A stretch of 17,350 nt of DNA from Methanobacterium sp. UBA44 (GCA_002494885.1 DACV01000004.1:1-17350), one strand, 5' to 3'; shown: positions 1 to 7,689, numbered from the stretch's first letter. Notes: generated from the sequence alone by a model not told the origin. Numbers and translations: made by a program.

Positions 1-77
1 AATTGGGTATTTCCTGGAGAGATGTGGAGTTGATGTGTGGTGTAAATCCCCTGGGATTAATTATAGATATGGTAACT

Positions 78-108
78 TTTATATACTAAATAGGATTTAA
101 ATATTAGT
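78..108 (+). promoter_or_regulatory. Integrase promoter, probably giving a leaderless mRNA
   Basis: A TTTATATA box at 78-85 is centred about 27 bases before the integrase ATG at 109. That is the usual archaeal distance from TATA box to transcription start, and no ribosome binding site precedes the ATG, so the mRNA is probably leaderless. The motif ACTAAATA (85-92) abuts the TATA box and also occurs at other promoters in the window. The box and spacing are seen; the start point is inferred. Confidence 0.5.
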
Positions 109-1287
109 ATGAATTTCAGAGAAATGCAAGAAATTGTGTCAAAAGATAAATTTTTTCAAGTGTGGGTAGATGCTGTTAGTGATGGGACTATGAAACTTTA
201 TCGAGATTCATTAGCGACTTTTTGTATGGCGGTTTCTAAGACACCAACTGAACTTTTAGATGTTTGTAAGGAAGACATCAATAAACCACCTTGGGAAAGA
301 GAAATGAATAATTGGTTTATAGAATTTGATCATTACTGCGAATCTAAGGCAAATTGGAATATTGAAACCTATAAAAAAAGAAAGAGTTATGTTAAGCAAT
401 TCTTTACTTATTATCAGATTGATGTTCCTAAAAATCGTAGAAATAGGATTGATAATTTCAAAAGGCCAAATGAGCGAGTATTACCAACTAAAGATGATAT
501 AAAACTATTGTTGGATTCATGTAACTCAATCAAACAGAAATCTATCATCTTAACTCAATTTTCAAGCGGGCTTTCAAATTCTGATGTAGTTCCATTAACT
601 GTAGGGCAGTTCAAGCAAGGTCTTGATGAAAATAATATTTGCACTATCAAAATTAGAAGGCATAAGACAGGGGAAAAAGTGATAACTTTTCTATCTCCAG
701 AAGCGGTAGATGCAATTAAATCTTATTTAAAAGTTGAAAGAGACAATCTAGAAGATAATCAACCGTTATTCACACAACATAAAAGTGAAGATAAAGCTAT
801 GGCAGAAGCTGGTATCGTTTCTATGTATGAGCGTCTGTGCGATGATATTGGTTGGGATAGAGATAAGAATGAACAACGGAAGGTTACGGGGCATTTGGGT
901 AGACAATGGTTAAAAACCAATTTTGCTAATTCTGGTATGCCACGAGAACCGTTGGAGACAATTATAGGTCATAAATTGGGTGGGACTGATGATAATTATT
1001 ATAATGCTACAGAAAGTCAATTAAAATCACTATATATTAAACATCTTCCATCAATTGCTATTAATCCAATTAAAACATTAAGTCTTGAGAGTGAAGAGGT
1101 TAAAGCGATTAAAGAAGAGAATAAAGCTTTAAAACAAGAAATAGTTGAACTTAAAGCTAAAACAGAAGAGAACAGTAAATCTATTTCTGATATCGAAAAG
1201 ATTAAAAAAGCTCTTAAGGCTAGCGGTATTCTTGAAAGTGAAGGACTGGATAACAATGATCTCCTAAATAATATCAAATTCAAATAG
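109..1287 (+). CDS. Tyrosine recombinase/integrase with C-terminal coiled coil
   Basis: Site-specific recombinase of the phage integrase (tyrosine recombinase) family, expected to integrate and excise the element by DNA strand exchange through a phosphotyrosine intermediate. An N-terminal SAM-like core-binding region (about residues 15-105) precedes the catalytic domain (about 125-315). Visible catalytic elements are Lys186 (RRHKTG), His262 and Arg265 (HLGR), His288 (IIGHK) and Tyr297 or Tyr298 (DDNYYNA). The box I position, normally Arg in GLR, reads Ser156 (SSGLSNSDV). Residues about 326-372 form a charged heptad-like coiled coil that could mediate multimer contacts. At 392 aa the length is normal. 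The start has no Shine-Dalgarno but a well-placed TATA box. It lies near the left edge of the window, consistent with an element end, but no attachment site could be identified. Confidence 0.92.
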   Translation: MNFREMQEIVSKDKFFQVWVDAVSDGTMKLYRDSLATFCMAVSKTPTELLDVCKEDINKPPWEREMNNWFIEFDHYCESKANWNIETYKKRKSYVKQFFTYYQIDVPKNRRNRIDNFKRPNERVLPTKDDIKLLLDSCNSIKQKSIILTQFSSGLSNSDVVPLTVGQFKQGLDENNICTIKIRRHKTGEKVITFLSPEAVDAIKSYLKVERDNLEDNQPLFTQHKSEDKAMAEAGIVSMYERLCDDIGWDRDKNEQRKVTGHLGRQWLKTNFANSGMPREPLETIIGHKLGGTDDNYYNATESQLKSLYIKHLPSIAINPIKTLSLESEEVKAIKEENKALKQEIVELKAKTEENSKSISDIEKIKKALKASGILESEGLDNNDLLNNIKFK

Positions 1288-1351
1288 TTCCAATAACATA
1301 ACTCAATTTACTACCACCCATATTTCAATAACAACCAGGGGAGAGCGTAAT

Positions 1352-1471
1352 ATGGCTATAAGGCCAGTTATATGGGAAAATATGGCTTTTTGTGGCGTTT
1401 TATGTTATTCTTTTTCAATAAAGCTTCCTACAACCTTCTTTCGTCAGGAAAAGAGCGATCAATTAATATAG
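1352..1471 (+). CDS. Possible small protein, 39 aa
   Basis: A 39-codon ORF begins at an ATG preceded by GGGGAG (1338-1343), eight bases upstream, which is one of the better ribosome sites here. The peptide starts MAIRPVIWENMAF and has a short hydrophobic, Cys-containing middle and a polar end. It lies 64 bases after the integrase stop and could be cotranscribed with it. I recognise no family, and the length alone could occur by chance. Only the ribosome site argues for translation. Confidence 0.3.
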   Translation: MAIRPVIWENMAFCGVLCYSFSIKLPTTFFRQEKSDQLI

Positions 1472-1486
1472 GTCCCTGTACGTTTG

Positions 1487-1494
1487 TTTTTTTT
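1487..1494 (+). terminator. T8 tract, candidate archaeal terminator
   Basis: A run of eight T residues lies downstream of the integrase and the small ORF. Archaeal RNA polymerase commonly terminates at such oligo-U tracts without a hairpin. The remainder of 1288-1601 holds no other gene or clear repeat that I could see. Confidence 0.4.
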
Positions 1495-1601
1495 ATTAAA
1501 ATATATAGAGTCAATCGTTAGGATTGGTATATTGAAAATTTCTACATGAAATATATGGTGGTTGGAAATTTAAATGCTAATTGGATAGCCGTATGCAATT
1601 T

Positions 1602-2336
1602 TTAATCTTCAAATGAATGGTGAAAAATTGATTCGATCTTACCGTCATCTATTATTATTTTGGGGAATCTTTCGATGTCTGAAAATTCAACATAAATTCC
1701 AAAGTTGAATTTCTTAGAGGTGTTTGTTGTGTCGGACAATAGATCTTCACCTAATCTAAGCAATAAACGGGTTATAAATGCTTGTTTAAACTTTAAAATA
1801 TCCTGTTCATTTTCTACAATATACCATTCTAACAATAAAGTAGGTTCGATAAATGCATAGTGTATTGCTGAAGCAGATGATTGTAGAATGTTTAAAATTT
1901 TTTCTCTTTCTCTTTCGTTAAATTCTATTTTTTCAGCAGGTTCTAGAGCATTATTTAGGTTATTCTCAATTCCATTGACTAAATCCATATTTATATTTTC
2001 TTTAGCATAACTGGAGTTTATAAAAATTTTTTTATATTTGTGTAAAACGTCCTGGTTTTTAATATTAAAAATATATTCTACTACTTTCTTAAATCCAACA
2101 TAATCAGTTTTAAGTTTGGTAAACTTAGGATCAGGGCCTCTTCCTGGTTTTGGGGTTGATTCTCTCTCTATAATTTCTTTTTCTTGTAATTTTTTTAGAT
2201 TCTCCGAAACACTTGCATCTGGATCCACTTTTAAATCCCGTGTTTTTTTTAATTCTGAAATTATTTCTTGTGTTAACATTCCTTTAGTGTTCAAAAGAAT
2301 TTTCAAGATATTAAGAGCGATACTTTCTCCGGCCAT
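1602..2336 (-). CDS. Winged-helix (MarR/ArsR-like) transcriptional regulator
   Basis: Probable DNA-binding regulator of 244 aa. Residues about 5-75 read as a winged helix: a helix with ALNILKILLNTKGMLT, then a recognition-helix region with SVSENLKKLQEKEIIERES, and a basic wing (PKPGRGPDPKFTKL). The remaining 170 residues are helical and acidic, with no family I recognise, and may bind ligand or dimerise. The chosen start is the ATG at 2334-2336, with GGAG about 6 bases upstream. A TTG 12 bases earlier would overlap that ribosome site. The gene diverges from the rightward replication operon, with about 200 bp between them holding a perfect palindrome, so it may autoregulate and control that operon. 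The role is inferred from fold and position. Confidence 0.7.
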   Translation of the reverse strand: MAGESIALNILKILLNTKGMLTQEIISELKKTRDLKVDPDASVSENLKKLQEKEIIERESTPKPGRGPDPKFTKLKTDYVGFKKVVEYIFNIKNQDVLHKYKKIFINSSYAKENINMDLVNGIENNLNNALEPAEKIEFNEREREKILNILQSSASAIHYAFIEPTLLLEWYIVENEQDILKFKQAFITRLLLRLGEDLLSDTTNTSKKFNFGIYVEFSDIERFPKIIIDDGKIESIFHHSFED

Positions 2337-2420
2337 ATAAATCTCCAATAATATTTCTACCCTTTTAATTATTAGGGTTTTTTATAAATTTTATAATTAT
2401 TCGTAAAATTTAAAAGAAAG

Positions 2421-2469
2421 CTAAATATTTAGTTATTTTTTTAAATAAGCTATAAAAAAGCTTTAAATA
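2421..2469. promoter_or_regulatory. Divergent control region: palindrome and TATA box
   Basis: Between the leftward winged-helix gene and the rightward replication operon lies the perfect 12-bp palindrome CTAAATATTTAG (2421-2432), which contains TATTTAGT at 2426-2433. A TTTAAATA box (2462-2469) is suitably placed for rightward transcription starting near 2490. AT-rich TATA-like sequence for the leftward gene lies around 2375-2396. The palindrome is a candidate operator for the regulator. Confidence 0.45.
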
Positions 2470-2537
2470 GAAAATTAGGTCATAATTAAACTTGGTAGAT
2501 TCAAAAATCTGCTAAAATTTTAAAGGAGATGATAATT

Positions 2538-2921
2538 TTGTATAAGTATGAATTAAAATATGAACTGAAATGTCGAGACAAAGCAATGAAATCTATATTG
2601 GATAATACAAGTCTGAGTCTAAAGACTGTAAAGTCTTTAGAAGTTGTTGATTTCTTAATAAGTGTGGAATATGCTTTTAAAGACATCAGTGATAATAATA
2701 TGATATCTATCGAAAAGGTACATGAATTTGTCCAGAGTGAAGATTTGGTTGGTGTTTGGCAGATTGAAGACATCTATGGTCGTATAATTTTACCATTGAG
2801 TCCACCTGAAACAACAAGGTTAATTACAGATTATTTAATGATGCGTATACAGAACAATGGATCATTAGACCTGGATGATAAATTGTTTTTAGGGTTAGAA
2901 AATGATGAAGATGAGTGGTGA
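2538..2921 (+). CDS. Uncharacterised protein, 127 aa, first gene of replication operon
   Basis: I do not recognise this protein. It is mostly helical and acidic, with Lys-rich N-terminal residues (YKYELKYELKCRDKAMKS) and an acidic C-terminus (GLENDEDEW). No cysteine cluster, membrane segment or catalytic motif is visible. The start is taken as TTG 2538, because GGAGATGAT (2525-2533) gives it a nine-base spacing. The upstream in-frame ATG at 2529 directly abuts the GGAG and is too close to be used. Its end overlaps the next gene by 20 bases, implying translational coupling to the AAA+ ATPase. A partner or loader for that ATPase is possible, but this rests only on position. Confidence 0.65.
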   Translation: MYKYELKYELKCRDKAMKSILDNTSLSLKTVKSLEVVDFLISVEYAFKDISDNNMISIEKVHEFVQSEDLVGVWQIEDIYGRIILPLSPPETTRLITDYLMMRIQNNGSLDLDDKLFLGLENDEDEW

Positions 2922-4278
2922 TAAATTGAAACACCCTACTTCACATTTAAAATTTTTTAAAGAGCTAGCCCAGGCCACAGGATTACGGGGCGAGGAATAT
3001 CTGCCCATAATAAAGGCTTTATGGTATAATCTACTATCCGTGTTAATCGCCCGTATGTCTTTGAAGCTTGGTAGCATTGTAACTGATGGTAGAATCAGTT
3101 TACTTATTTTTTTACCTTCTGGTGGTGGTAAAGGGGAGTTGAAAAGGGTCATTAAACAGGTACTAGAAAAAATTGGAAAATCTTTTGTTGAACCTACTTC
3201 CTTCCACCCTGAACAGTTCATGGGAAAAGTACGGATAGACAATAAAAGAGGCGAAGAAAAAGAGTATGTGCCAGTAAAAGGTCATCTAAGCTTAGATTTC
3301 ATAATAATTGATGAAGGAAAGGAGCTTCTTACATCTAAAGAATCGGTATTTACAGAATCCCGGAAGTATCTAAGACAGGCTCTAGACACCTACCCCAATA
3401 ACACAGTAGAAAAAAAACCAGTAGACATCGAACATAAGTATGCCTTAAAATATGAACCCCATTGTTGTGCCTGTATTTTTGTCCAACCCTTTAAGGTGGG
3501 AGAAAATATTGTACTGGATGGAGATTTAAGAAGATTTATCGTATCTTATATACCCATTTTCGCAGATGATAAGACAGATATATATAAAGCACGAGTCCTG
3601 GAAGAAATAGACTATGATGGGGCTTTAGAATCATTTAGCAGATTCTTAAATTCAATTGAAGTCCCTGAAGCATTTGAATTAACTGATATAGCGGTGAAAA
3701 TATTTGTAGATCTATCCGTCCTGTTAATTAACCGGGGTAAAAATAGATCTGGTAAAAATAAAAAATTAATAGAGATGATTGATTTCACCATCCAAAATTT
3801 GCTCTTAAAATTCTCTGCAATACAGGCACTGCAAGATAATTCAGGAAAAATTCAACCAAAACATGTTGAACTAGCCTTTATAGATCTCTCTGAAATAATG
3901 GAGCAAGTGTATAACTTCATAGAAGACAAAGTACATGGAAATCTAGATTACGGAGACGATCTAGACTTAAAAGACCATGAAGTCTTAAAATGGCTCGCAG
4001 ATCAGAATGCCACATCCGAAGAAACTAGTACTGTGTCCATAAAGCAATATAAAAAGAAAATATGTGAAATATTTAAAATTGGAGAAAGACAAGCCAGACG
4101 ATATAAAAAAAGGCATGAAAAAATGGGCTTAATTGAATCAAAGATGACAGGACAAGATTCTAAAGTCTGGCTAAAATCCCATCCTGAAAATACTTGGAAG
4201 GGAGGTCAGCATGGACAGGTGGATACGGACTTCCAGGAAAAATACAAAGAAATCATAGAGAAATATAATCTTAAATAA
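2902..4278 (+). CDS. AAA+/MCM-like ATPase with C-terminal winged helix; probable element replication protein
   Basis: A 458-aa protein with P-loop NTPase features. There is a Walker A-like loop at residues 72-79 (PSGGGKGE), a Walker B at 133-138 (FIIIDE) and a candidate arginine finger at 210-211 in DGDLRRF, where MCM proteins have an SRFD motif. Residues about 370-425 resemble a winged helix (KQYKKKICEIF, RQARRYKKRHEKMGLIE). This arrangement suits a replicative helicase or initiator carried by a plasmid or provirus. No zinc-binding MCM N-terminal domain or primase domain is visible. The Walker A lacks the usual Thr/Ser after GK, so activity is uncertain. The start is ATG 2902 (ATGs at 2905 and 2911 are alternatives), overlapping the preceding gene. 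A relative of DUF3987-type helicase proteins is another possibility. Confidence 0.65.
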   Translation: MMKMSGDKLKHPTSHLKFFKELAQATGLRGEEYLPIIKALWYNLLSVLIARMSLKLGSIVTDGRISLLIFLPSGGGKGELKRVIKQVLEKIGKSFVEPTSFHPEQFMGKVRIDNKRGEEKEYVPVKGHLSLDFIIIDEGKELLTSKESVFTESRKYLRQALDTYPNNTVEKKPVDIEHKYALKYEPHCCACIFVQPFKVGENIVLDGDLRRFIVSYIPIFADDKTDIYKARVLEEIDYDGALESFSRFLNSIEVPEAFELTDIAVKIFVDLSVLLINRGKNRSGKNKKLIEMIDFTIQNLLLKFSAIQALQDNSGKIQPKHVELAFIDLSEIMEQVYNFIEDKVHGNLDYGDDLDLKDHEVLKWLADQNATSEETSTVSIKQYKKKICEIFKIGERQARRYKKRHEKMGLIESKMTGQDSKVWLKSHPENTWKGGQHGQVDTDFQEKYKEIIEKYNLK

Positions 4279-4564
4279 TATTATATTCTTTATTATTACT
4301 TATTTTCGAGTTTTCTAATATGACCTATGTCCTCCTGACCACTCTGACCACCCTATTGCTCTTTTTTAACAAAAATAGTTAACGTTAACCTGTCGATTCT
4401 TTTTCAAGCTTCATATCCGCTAACAAATGATATGCGACCTAATGCATCCTTGCTTCCTTTTTAACCTTATTTTTAGCCCTTATCCACCTAAATCGCCCTC
4501 TACATCTCTTTGTTTTTAATTTACAATAAAATTGAATTAATAAAAAAATATGAGGTGATTTTAG
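4279..4564. other. Non-coding spacer with palindrome, after the ATPase gene
   Basis: About 285 bp without a convincing gene. It contains the perfect 12-bp palindrome GTTAACGTTAAC (4378-4389), a repeated TGACCAC motif (4336-4352), a T6 tract (4362-4367) and CT-rich sequence before the strong ribosome site of the next gene. The complement of about 4320-4350 resembles the 3' coding tail of the ATPase gene. It could hold a terminator, a promoter for the next operon or a replication origin; the sequence alone does not decide. Confidence 0.35.
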
Positions 4565-4786
4565 ATGAAATGGAACATGAAGAAACTCAGCAGGATATGC
4601 TGGGAGAGATTAGGGCATCCATGTGCCCAGGCGATAGGAAATGGATCTTGCATGAGGTGTATGGTGGTAAAGGACTTCTTTACGGATCCTTGCGACATTA
4701 AAATGGACCACCAGGCACATGAACACATGGACGAATTTGTAGCCTTCCTCATCCGGGTAGCAAATGCGGGCTCAAGGAGATGTTAG
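4565..4786 (+). CDS. Small Cys/His-rich protein, 73 aa
   Basis: A small protein with cysteines at residues 12, 20, 29, 32, 43 and 73 and histidines at 49, 52 and 54. Cys29-x2-Cys32 followed by Cys43 and the HQAHEH stretch could bind a metal, but I recognise no family. The start is supported by GAGGTGATT at about 4551-4559, a near-perfect Shine-Dalgarno six bases from the ATG. One base separates its stop from the ArdC start, so the two are almost certainly cotranscribed. An overlapping 63-codon frame from 4510 lacks a ribosome site and is treated as a shadow. Confidence 0.6.
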   Translation: MKWNMKKLSRICWERLGHPCAQAIGNGSCMRCMVVKDFFTDPCDIKMDHQAHEHMDEFVAFLIRVANAGSRRC

Positions 4787-4787
4787 G

Positions 4788-5594
4788 ATGGAAGAGTTAA
4801 AGATACCTAAACTGAAAGGGAAAGAACTGGGCGCATATCTCAACAATAAGCTGGATGAAATCGCTGATTCTGTGGTATCAGATCCTGATCTGCTCTTGGA
4901 GTTCGCAAGACGCTGGGATAATGGGTTTAAAAGATATTCATTACATAATATTATCCTGGCATGGGCCCAGAAGCCTGATTTTACTCTTTTGGCTGGTTTC
5001 AGGCAATGGAATAAGAAAGGTAGGTTAATTAAGAAAGGATCAAAGGCTATAAGGATATTGGCTCCTATTAAGAAGCGGATAAAGGACGAGAATTATGAAG
5101 ATATCTACATTATAAAGGGCTTCATGCCAGTATCTGTTTTTGACCAGAGTGATACAGAAGGCCCTGAAATATCAGTTGGTTGTAGTGATTTAATACATGG
5201 TGAAGTGGATTTTGATGAAATGGTTAAAAAATGCCCTATTCCTGTTGTAATCAAAAATTTGGGCCTGATAAATGGTCGCACATCTGGAAGTATGATTTGG
5301 ATCTCCCCAAGAGACAATGAAACGGCAATGGTGGCTACCCTGTTACACGAATGGTCACATATCTGGTTAGGGCACTGTGAGAAGCCAGGTGTACTTTACG
5401 AAGATGATAACCGTAGTTTACAAGAAATTGAAGCGGAATGTTGTTCGTATATTTGTTCTTGCTTCCTAGGAATCTCCAACAAAAAGAGTAAGTTCTATAT
5501 TGGTGCGTTTGGTGGCAAAGAAGACGAAATCAAAGGCAGAGGCCGTAAAATCATAACTGTTGCTGAACGAATAATTGGTTGCATAATTACCTAA
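4788..5594 (+). CDS. ArdC-like antirestriction protein with zinc metallopeptidase motif
   Basis: A 268-aa protein with the two-part ArdC layout. The N-terminal ArdC ssDNA-binding type domain (about residues 15-115) shows the hallmark RYSLHNIILAWAQKPDF, GFRQWNKKGR, and KKGSKAIRILAP. The C-terminal domain carries HEWSH (187-191), a zinc HExxH motif, with a downstream EIEAE (213-217) that can supply the third ligand, as in IrrE/ImmA-like peptidases. ArdC proteins shield incoming mobile DNA from type I and II restriction and are carried on plasmids and other elements. The start is ATG 4788 with AAGGAGA (4774-4780) eight bases upstream. An in-frame ATG at 4764 lies inside the preceding gene and has no such site. 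It follows the Cys/His-rich gene in an operon. The family assignment is strong; activity is inferred. Confidence 0.85.
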   Translation: MEELKIPKLKGKELGAYLNNKLDEIADSVVSDPDLLLEFARRWDNGFKRYSLHNIILAWAQKPDFTLLAGFRQWNKKGRLIKKGSKAIRILAPIKKRIKDENYEDIYIIKGFMPVSVFDQSDTEGPEISVGCSDLIHGEVDFDEMVKKCPIPVVIKNLGLINGRTSGSMIWISPRDNETAMVATLLHEWSHIWLGHCEKPGVLYEDDNRSLQEIEAECCSYICSCFLGISNKKSKFYIGAFGGKEDEIKGRGRKIITVAERIIGCIIT

Positions 5595-5635
5595 ATTTCT
5601 TTTTTTTGAAATTAACAAAAAAGGAGGTGAATATC

Positions 5636-5851
5636 GTGATAAATACAGCTACAGCTGTTGGTATTGGTTTATTAATCGCCGTATGTGTATTGGCCTTTGG
5701 TGCTTTATCTGGATCTCAAGCAGATACAGGTTATGCCCCTGGAGATGATATTGGAGCAGATACAAGCTATACCGATACAGGGTACGATATGGTTGACACT
5801 ACAGATTCTGGTAGCGACATTGGGAGTGATTATGGATCTGGGAGTTTTTAG
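5636..5851 (+). CDS. Small membrane-anchored Asp/Gly/Ser-rich protein, 71 aa
   Basis: The start is GTG 5636, preceded by AAGGAGGTGA (5621-5630), the strongest ribosome site in the window. An upstream in-frame ATG at 5579 overlaps the ArdC end and lacks a site. Residues about 6-27 form one hydrophobic helix (VGIGLLIAVCVLAFGALSG). The rest is a low-complexity, acidic, surface-type tail with repeated D-T/S-GY-like units (DTGY, DTSYTDTGYD, SGSDIGSDYGSGS). The protein is probably membrane anchored or secreted, and the strong ribosome site suggests high expression. It could be an envelope or virion component. I know no family for it. Confidence 0.65.
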   Translation: MINTATAVGIGLLIAVCVLAFGALSGSQADTGYAPGDDIGADTSYTDTGYDMVDTTDSGSDIGSDYGSGSF

Positions 5852-5863
5852 CCTTTAACTTTA

Positions 5864-5871
5864 TTTTTTTT
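5864..5871 (+). terminator. T8 tract between convergent genes
   Basis: Eight T residues, followed by an A-run, lie 12 bases after the rightward stop at 5851 and before the leftward stop at 5901. The T tract suits archaeal oligo-U termination of the rightward transcript. Confidence 0.4.
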
Positions 5872-5900
5872 AAAAAGCAATAAATTTCACAAGTTTTTCT

Positions 5901-6248
5901 TTAATCCCTGGCTTTTTCTTTTATTAGTACCCCTAATGAACCGCCGATTCCACCAATAATGATAGCAGTAATTATCAATATGATTGTTATTGTTATAGTA
6001 TAAAAAGCCCCATATACTCCTAGATTTGTTGAGTATATAATCAGCCCAAGTATACCACCTATGATTGCAGTTATAACACCTACCAGTGCTCCATGAATAG
6101 CTCCATTTATATATTCTCCATCAACAGAATAACCAACATAAACTGTTGCAATAAAATAACCAATTACACTTAAAAACCAACTAAGAATAAATGCAATAAT
6201 TATTCCGATTATTACAGGTGTCCATTTTATAGATCTTAGATCTATCAC
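5901..6248 (-). CDS. DUF5518-type membrane protein
   Basis: A 115-aa protein made almost entirely of hydrophobic segments: about residues 11-33, 37-44 leading to a short loop with VGYSVDGEYINGAIHGALVG, 52-72, and 82-106. The NGAIHGALVG loop and overall size match the DUF5518 family of small methanogen membrane proteins, whose function is not known. The start is GTG 6248, with AAGGAG nine bases upstream on the minus strand. It lies 15 bases after the B-box/SHOCT gene, and its ribosome site falls in that gap, so they form an operon. Related proteins are chromosomal in Methanobacterium, so this gene may be host-derived cargo. Confidence 0.75.
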   Translation of the reverse strand: MIDLRSIKWTPVIIGIIIAFILSWFLSVIGYFIATVYVGYSVDGEYINGAIHGALVGVITAIIGGILGLIIYSTNLGVYGAFYTITITIILIITAIIIGGIGGSLGVLIKEKARD

Positions 6249-6263
6249 TATATCATGCTCCTT

Positions 6264-6788
6264 TTACATTGATTCTAAGTATTTTTTCTTGATTTCATTA
6301 AATTCTTCTTCCGTGATTGCACCAATCTCTAATAATTCTTTAGCTTTTTTAATCTCGTCTAAAGGGTTTTTTGAATCTATTTTACTGCTTTTAATCAAAT
6401 CCCTAGTAGATCCCTCCTTTAAAGATTTGGAAAATTTATCTAAGATATCTGTCCCAGTTTCTTTGATATTTATTAATCCTTTATCCAGTCCTTGTTCGGT
6501 TTTATTTTTGTAACCGTCGATTCCCTTACCAGTTTTATCCTTTAAATTACTGCTTTTTTTCTTAAGAAAACCTTGCATTTTACCGGCGACTTTAGCAACA
6601 TCACCAGGCATCTGTGACAAATTTTTCATTTCGGTATCGATATCTCTTTTATCTGTAACTTGGCTTTGAGCGCAGTCATTACAATAATTCCGTCCATCAA
6701 TTTTTACCACACAATCTTCACATAACGGATTTTTGCAATCTACGCAAACTGCAACAGCTTCAATTTCCTGATGTAAACTACAATTCAT
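6264..6788 (-). CDS. B-box-type zinc finger protein with C-terminal SHOCT domain
   Basis: A 174-aa soluble protein. Residues 3-39 contain a B-box-like metal site: Cys3, His6, Cys15, Cys18, Cys23, Cys26, Cys36 and Cys39. Residues about 45-135 are Lys/Gly-rich and helical (QMPGDVAKVAGKMQGFLKKK). The last 34 residues form a SHOCT domain (EIKKAKELLEIGAITEEEF), a short helical module often found at protein C-termini and thought to aid oligomerisation. The start ATG 6788 is preceded by GAGGTG. The gene leads a two-gene leftward operon with the DUF5518 membrane protein, suggesting a membrane-linked complex. A very similar SHOCT tail ends the protein at 12866. The exact function is unknown. Confidence 0.75.
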   Translation of the reverse strand: MNCSLHQEIEAVAVCVDCKNPLCEDCVVKIDGRNYCNDCAQSQVTDKRDIDTEMKNLSQMPGDVAKVAGKMQGFLKKKSSNLKDKTGKGIDGYKNKTEQGLDKGLINIKETGTDILDKFSKSLKEGSTRDLIKSSKIDSKNPLDEIKKAKELLEIGAITEEEFNEIKKKYLESM

Positions 6789-6823
6789 AGAATAAACACC
6801 TCACTAATCCTCCCATAACAGGC

Positions 6824-6833
6824 CCACTATAAA
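6824..6833 (-). promoter_or_regulatory. TATA box for the B-box/DUF5518 operon
   Basis: The minus strand reads TTTATAGT at 6833-6826, placing transcription start near 6803 and leaving a short leader with GAGGTG (6802-6797) before the ATG at 6788. The rest of 6789-6940 shows no gene. This suggests the operon has its own promoter, separate from the zinc-ribbon genes to the right. Confidence 0.35.
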
Positions 6834-6940
6834 TATCAGCTCCAGGCTCCGAAGAACTACCAGAACGAATTAACACAAACGCTATTAGCTTTTTTATTGC
6901 GCACAGCACAGTTCAATTTAACTTCCCAACCTTGCACTCT

Positions 6941-7654
6941 TCATTTACCTCTGAATTTAAGGGTTATAAAACCCCCTATCACAGCAGATATAGCTCCTAC
7001 TAGTAAATAATAAATGAAATCTCTTATCGAAGAAAAAATAACATCTGAAACATTGCTGGAAGGGCCTGACCATGCTATGTATCCTGTGTGAACAATGAAC
7101 ATGTAAAAAAATGGTATTAATCCTATTATTGCCCCATTGAACACTGCGACATAATAATCTTTTTTATAAACTAAGAAACCAATTATTAAACCTGATAAAA
7201 TCGTAATTGGAGTCAATATCACCCCTACATCTCCCAGATATGTAGAATAATAAATATCTTGATATAACAAAATAATACAAGCTATACTTACTAATCCTCC
7301 AACAACTATGGCCTTTTTATCGATTATTCCCAATATATTTCTTGTAATATCACTGTTTATAGCTGTTTTTTTATCAGGCTTTCCTCCTTTACTTTTTAAA
7401 TCCTTTAAATTTGCGGGATCTTGAGTGTGTATTAATTTTCCTCCACATTGGCATGATTCAAAATCATCTGGAGATTCACCTTTGTTAAGTTTATATAATC
7501 CACCGCAATCATTACATACTAAATATCCAACATTTTCTTGTTTCGGTTTTTTTATTTCAGTAGATTCAGTTAAAGAATTCCCGCATTCGCCACAGAATTT
7601 AACTTCTTCTTTATTAATTTTCCCACAATTAGGACAAATTTTATTTTTCACCAT
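6941..7654 (-). CDS. Double zinc-ribbon membrane protein
   Basis: A 237-aa protein. Residues 7-24 form a zinc ribbon (CPNCGKINKE then CGECG). A second Cys cluster follows at about 47-70 (CNDCGG then SCQCGG). A polar linker rich in Lys leads to about four transmembrane helices (residues near 113-133, 142-163, 168-190 and 212-233). Such zinc-ribbon/TM proteins are abundant in Methanobacterium and mostly unassigned. The N-terminus probably faces the cytoplasm. The start ATG 7654 follows GGGAG on the minus strand. It lies 35 bases downstream of another zinc-ribbon membrane gene with a nearly matching N-terminus, so they are probably cotranscribed paralogues. Confidence 0.75.
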   Translation of the reverse strand: MVKNKICPNCGKINKEEVKFCGECGNSLTESTEIKKPKQENVGYLVCNDCGGLYKLNKGESPDDFESCQCGGKLIHTQDPANLKDLKSKGGKPDKKTAINSDITRNILGIIDKKAIVVGGLVSIACIILLYQDIYYSTYLGDVGVILTPITILSGLIIGFLVYKKDYYVAVFNGAIIGLIPFFYMFIVHTGYIAWSGPSSNVSDVIFSSIRDFIYYLLVGAISAVIGGFITLKFRGK

Positions 7655-7689
7655 TCTTCTACTCCCTTCTTAATAATATTCTAACCTCT

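Noticed and set aside
2..100. Open frame running from the left edge, as if the end of another gene (IGYFLERCGVDVW...).
   Set aside because: Only about 33 codons; a second plus-strand frame is also open across most of it, and it contains the integrase TATA box. There is too little to call a gene.
4510..4701. 63-codon rightward ORF starting MFLIYNKIELIKKYE.
   Set aside because: No ribosome site, and it overlaps in another frame the ORF at 4565, which has a near-perfect one.
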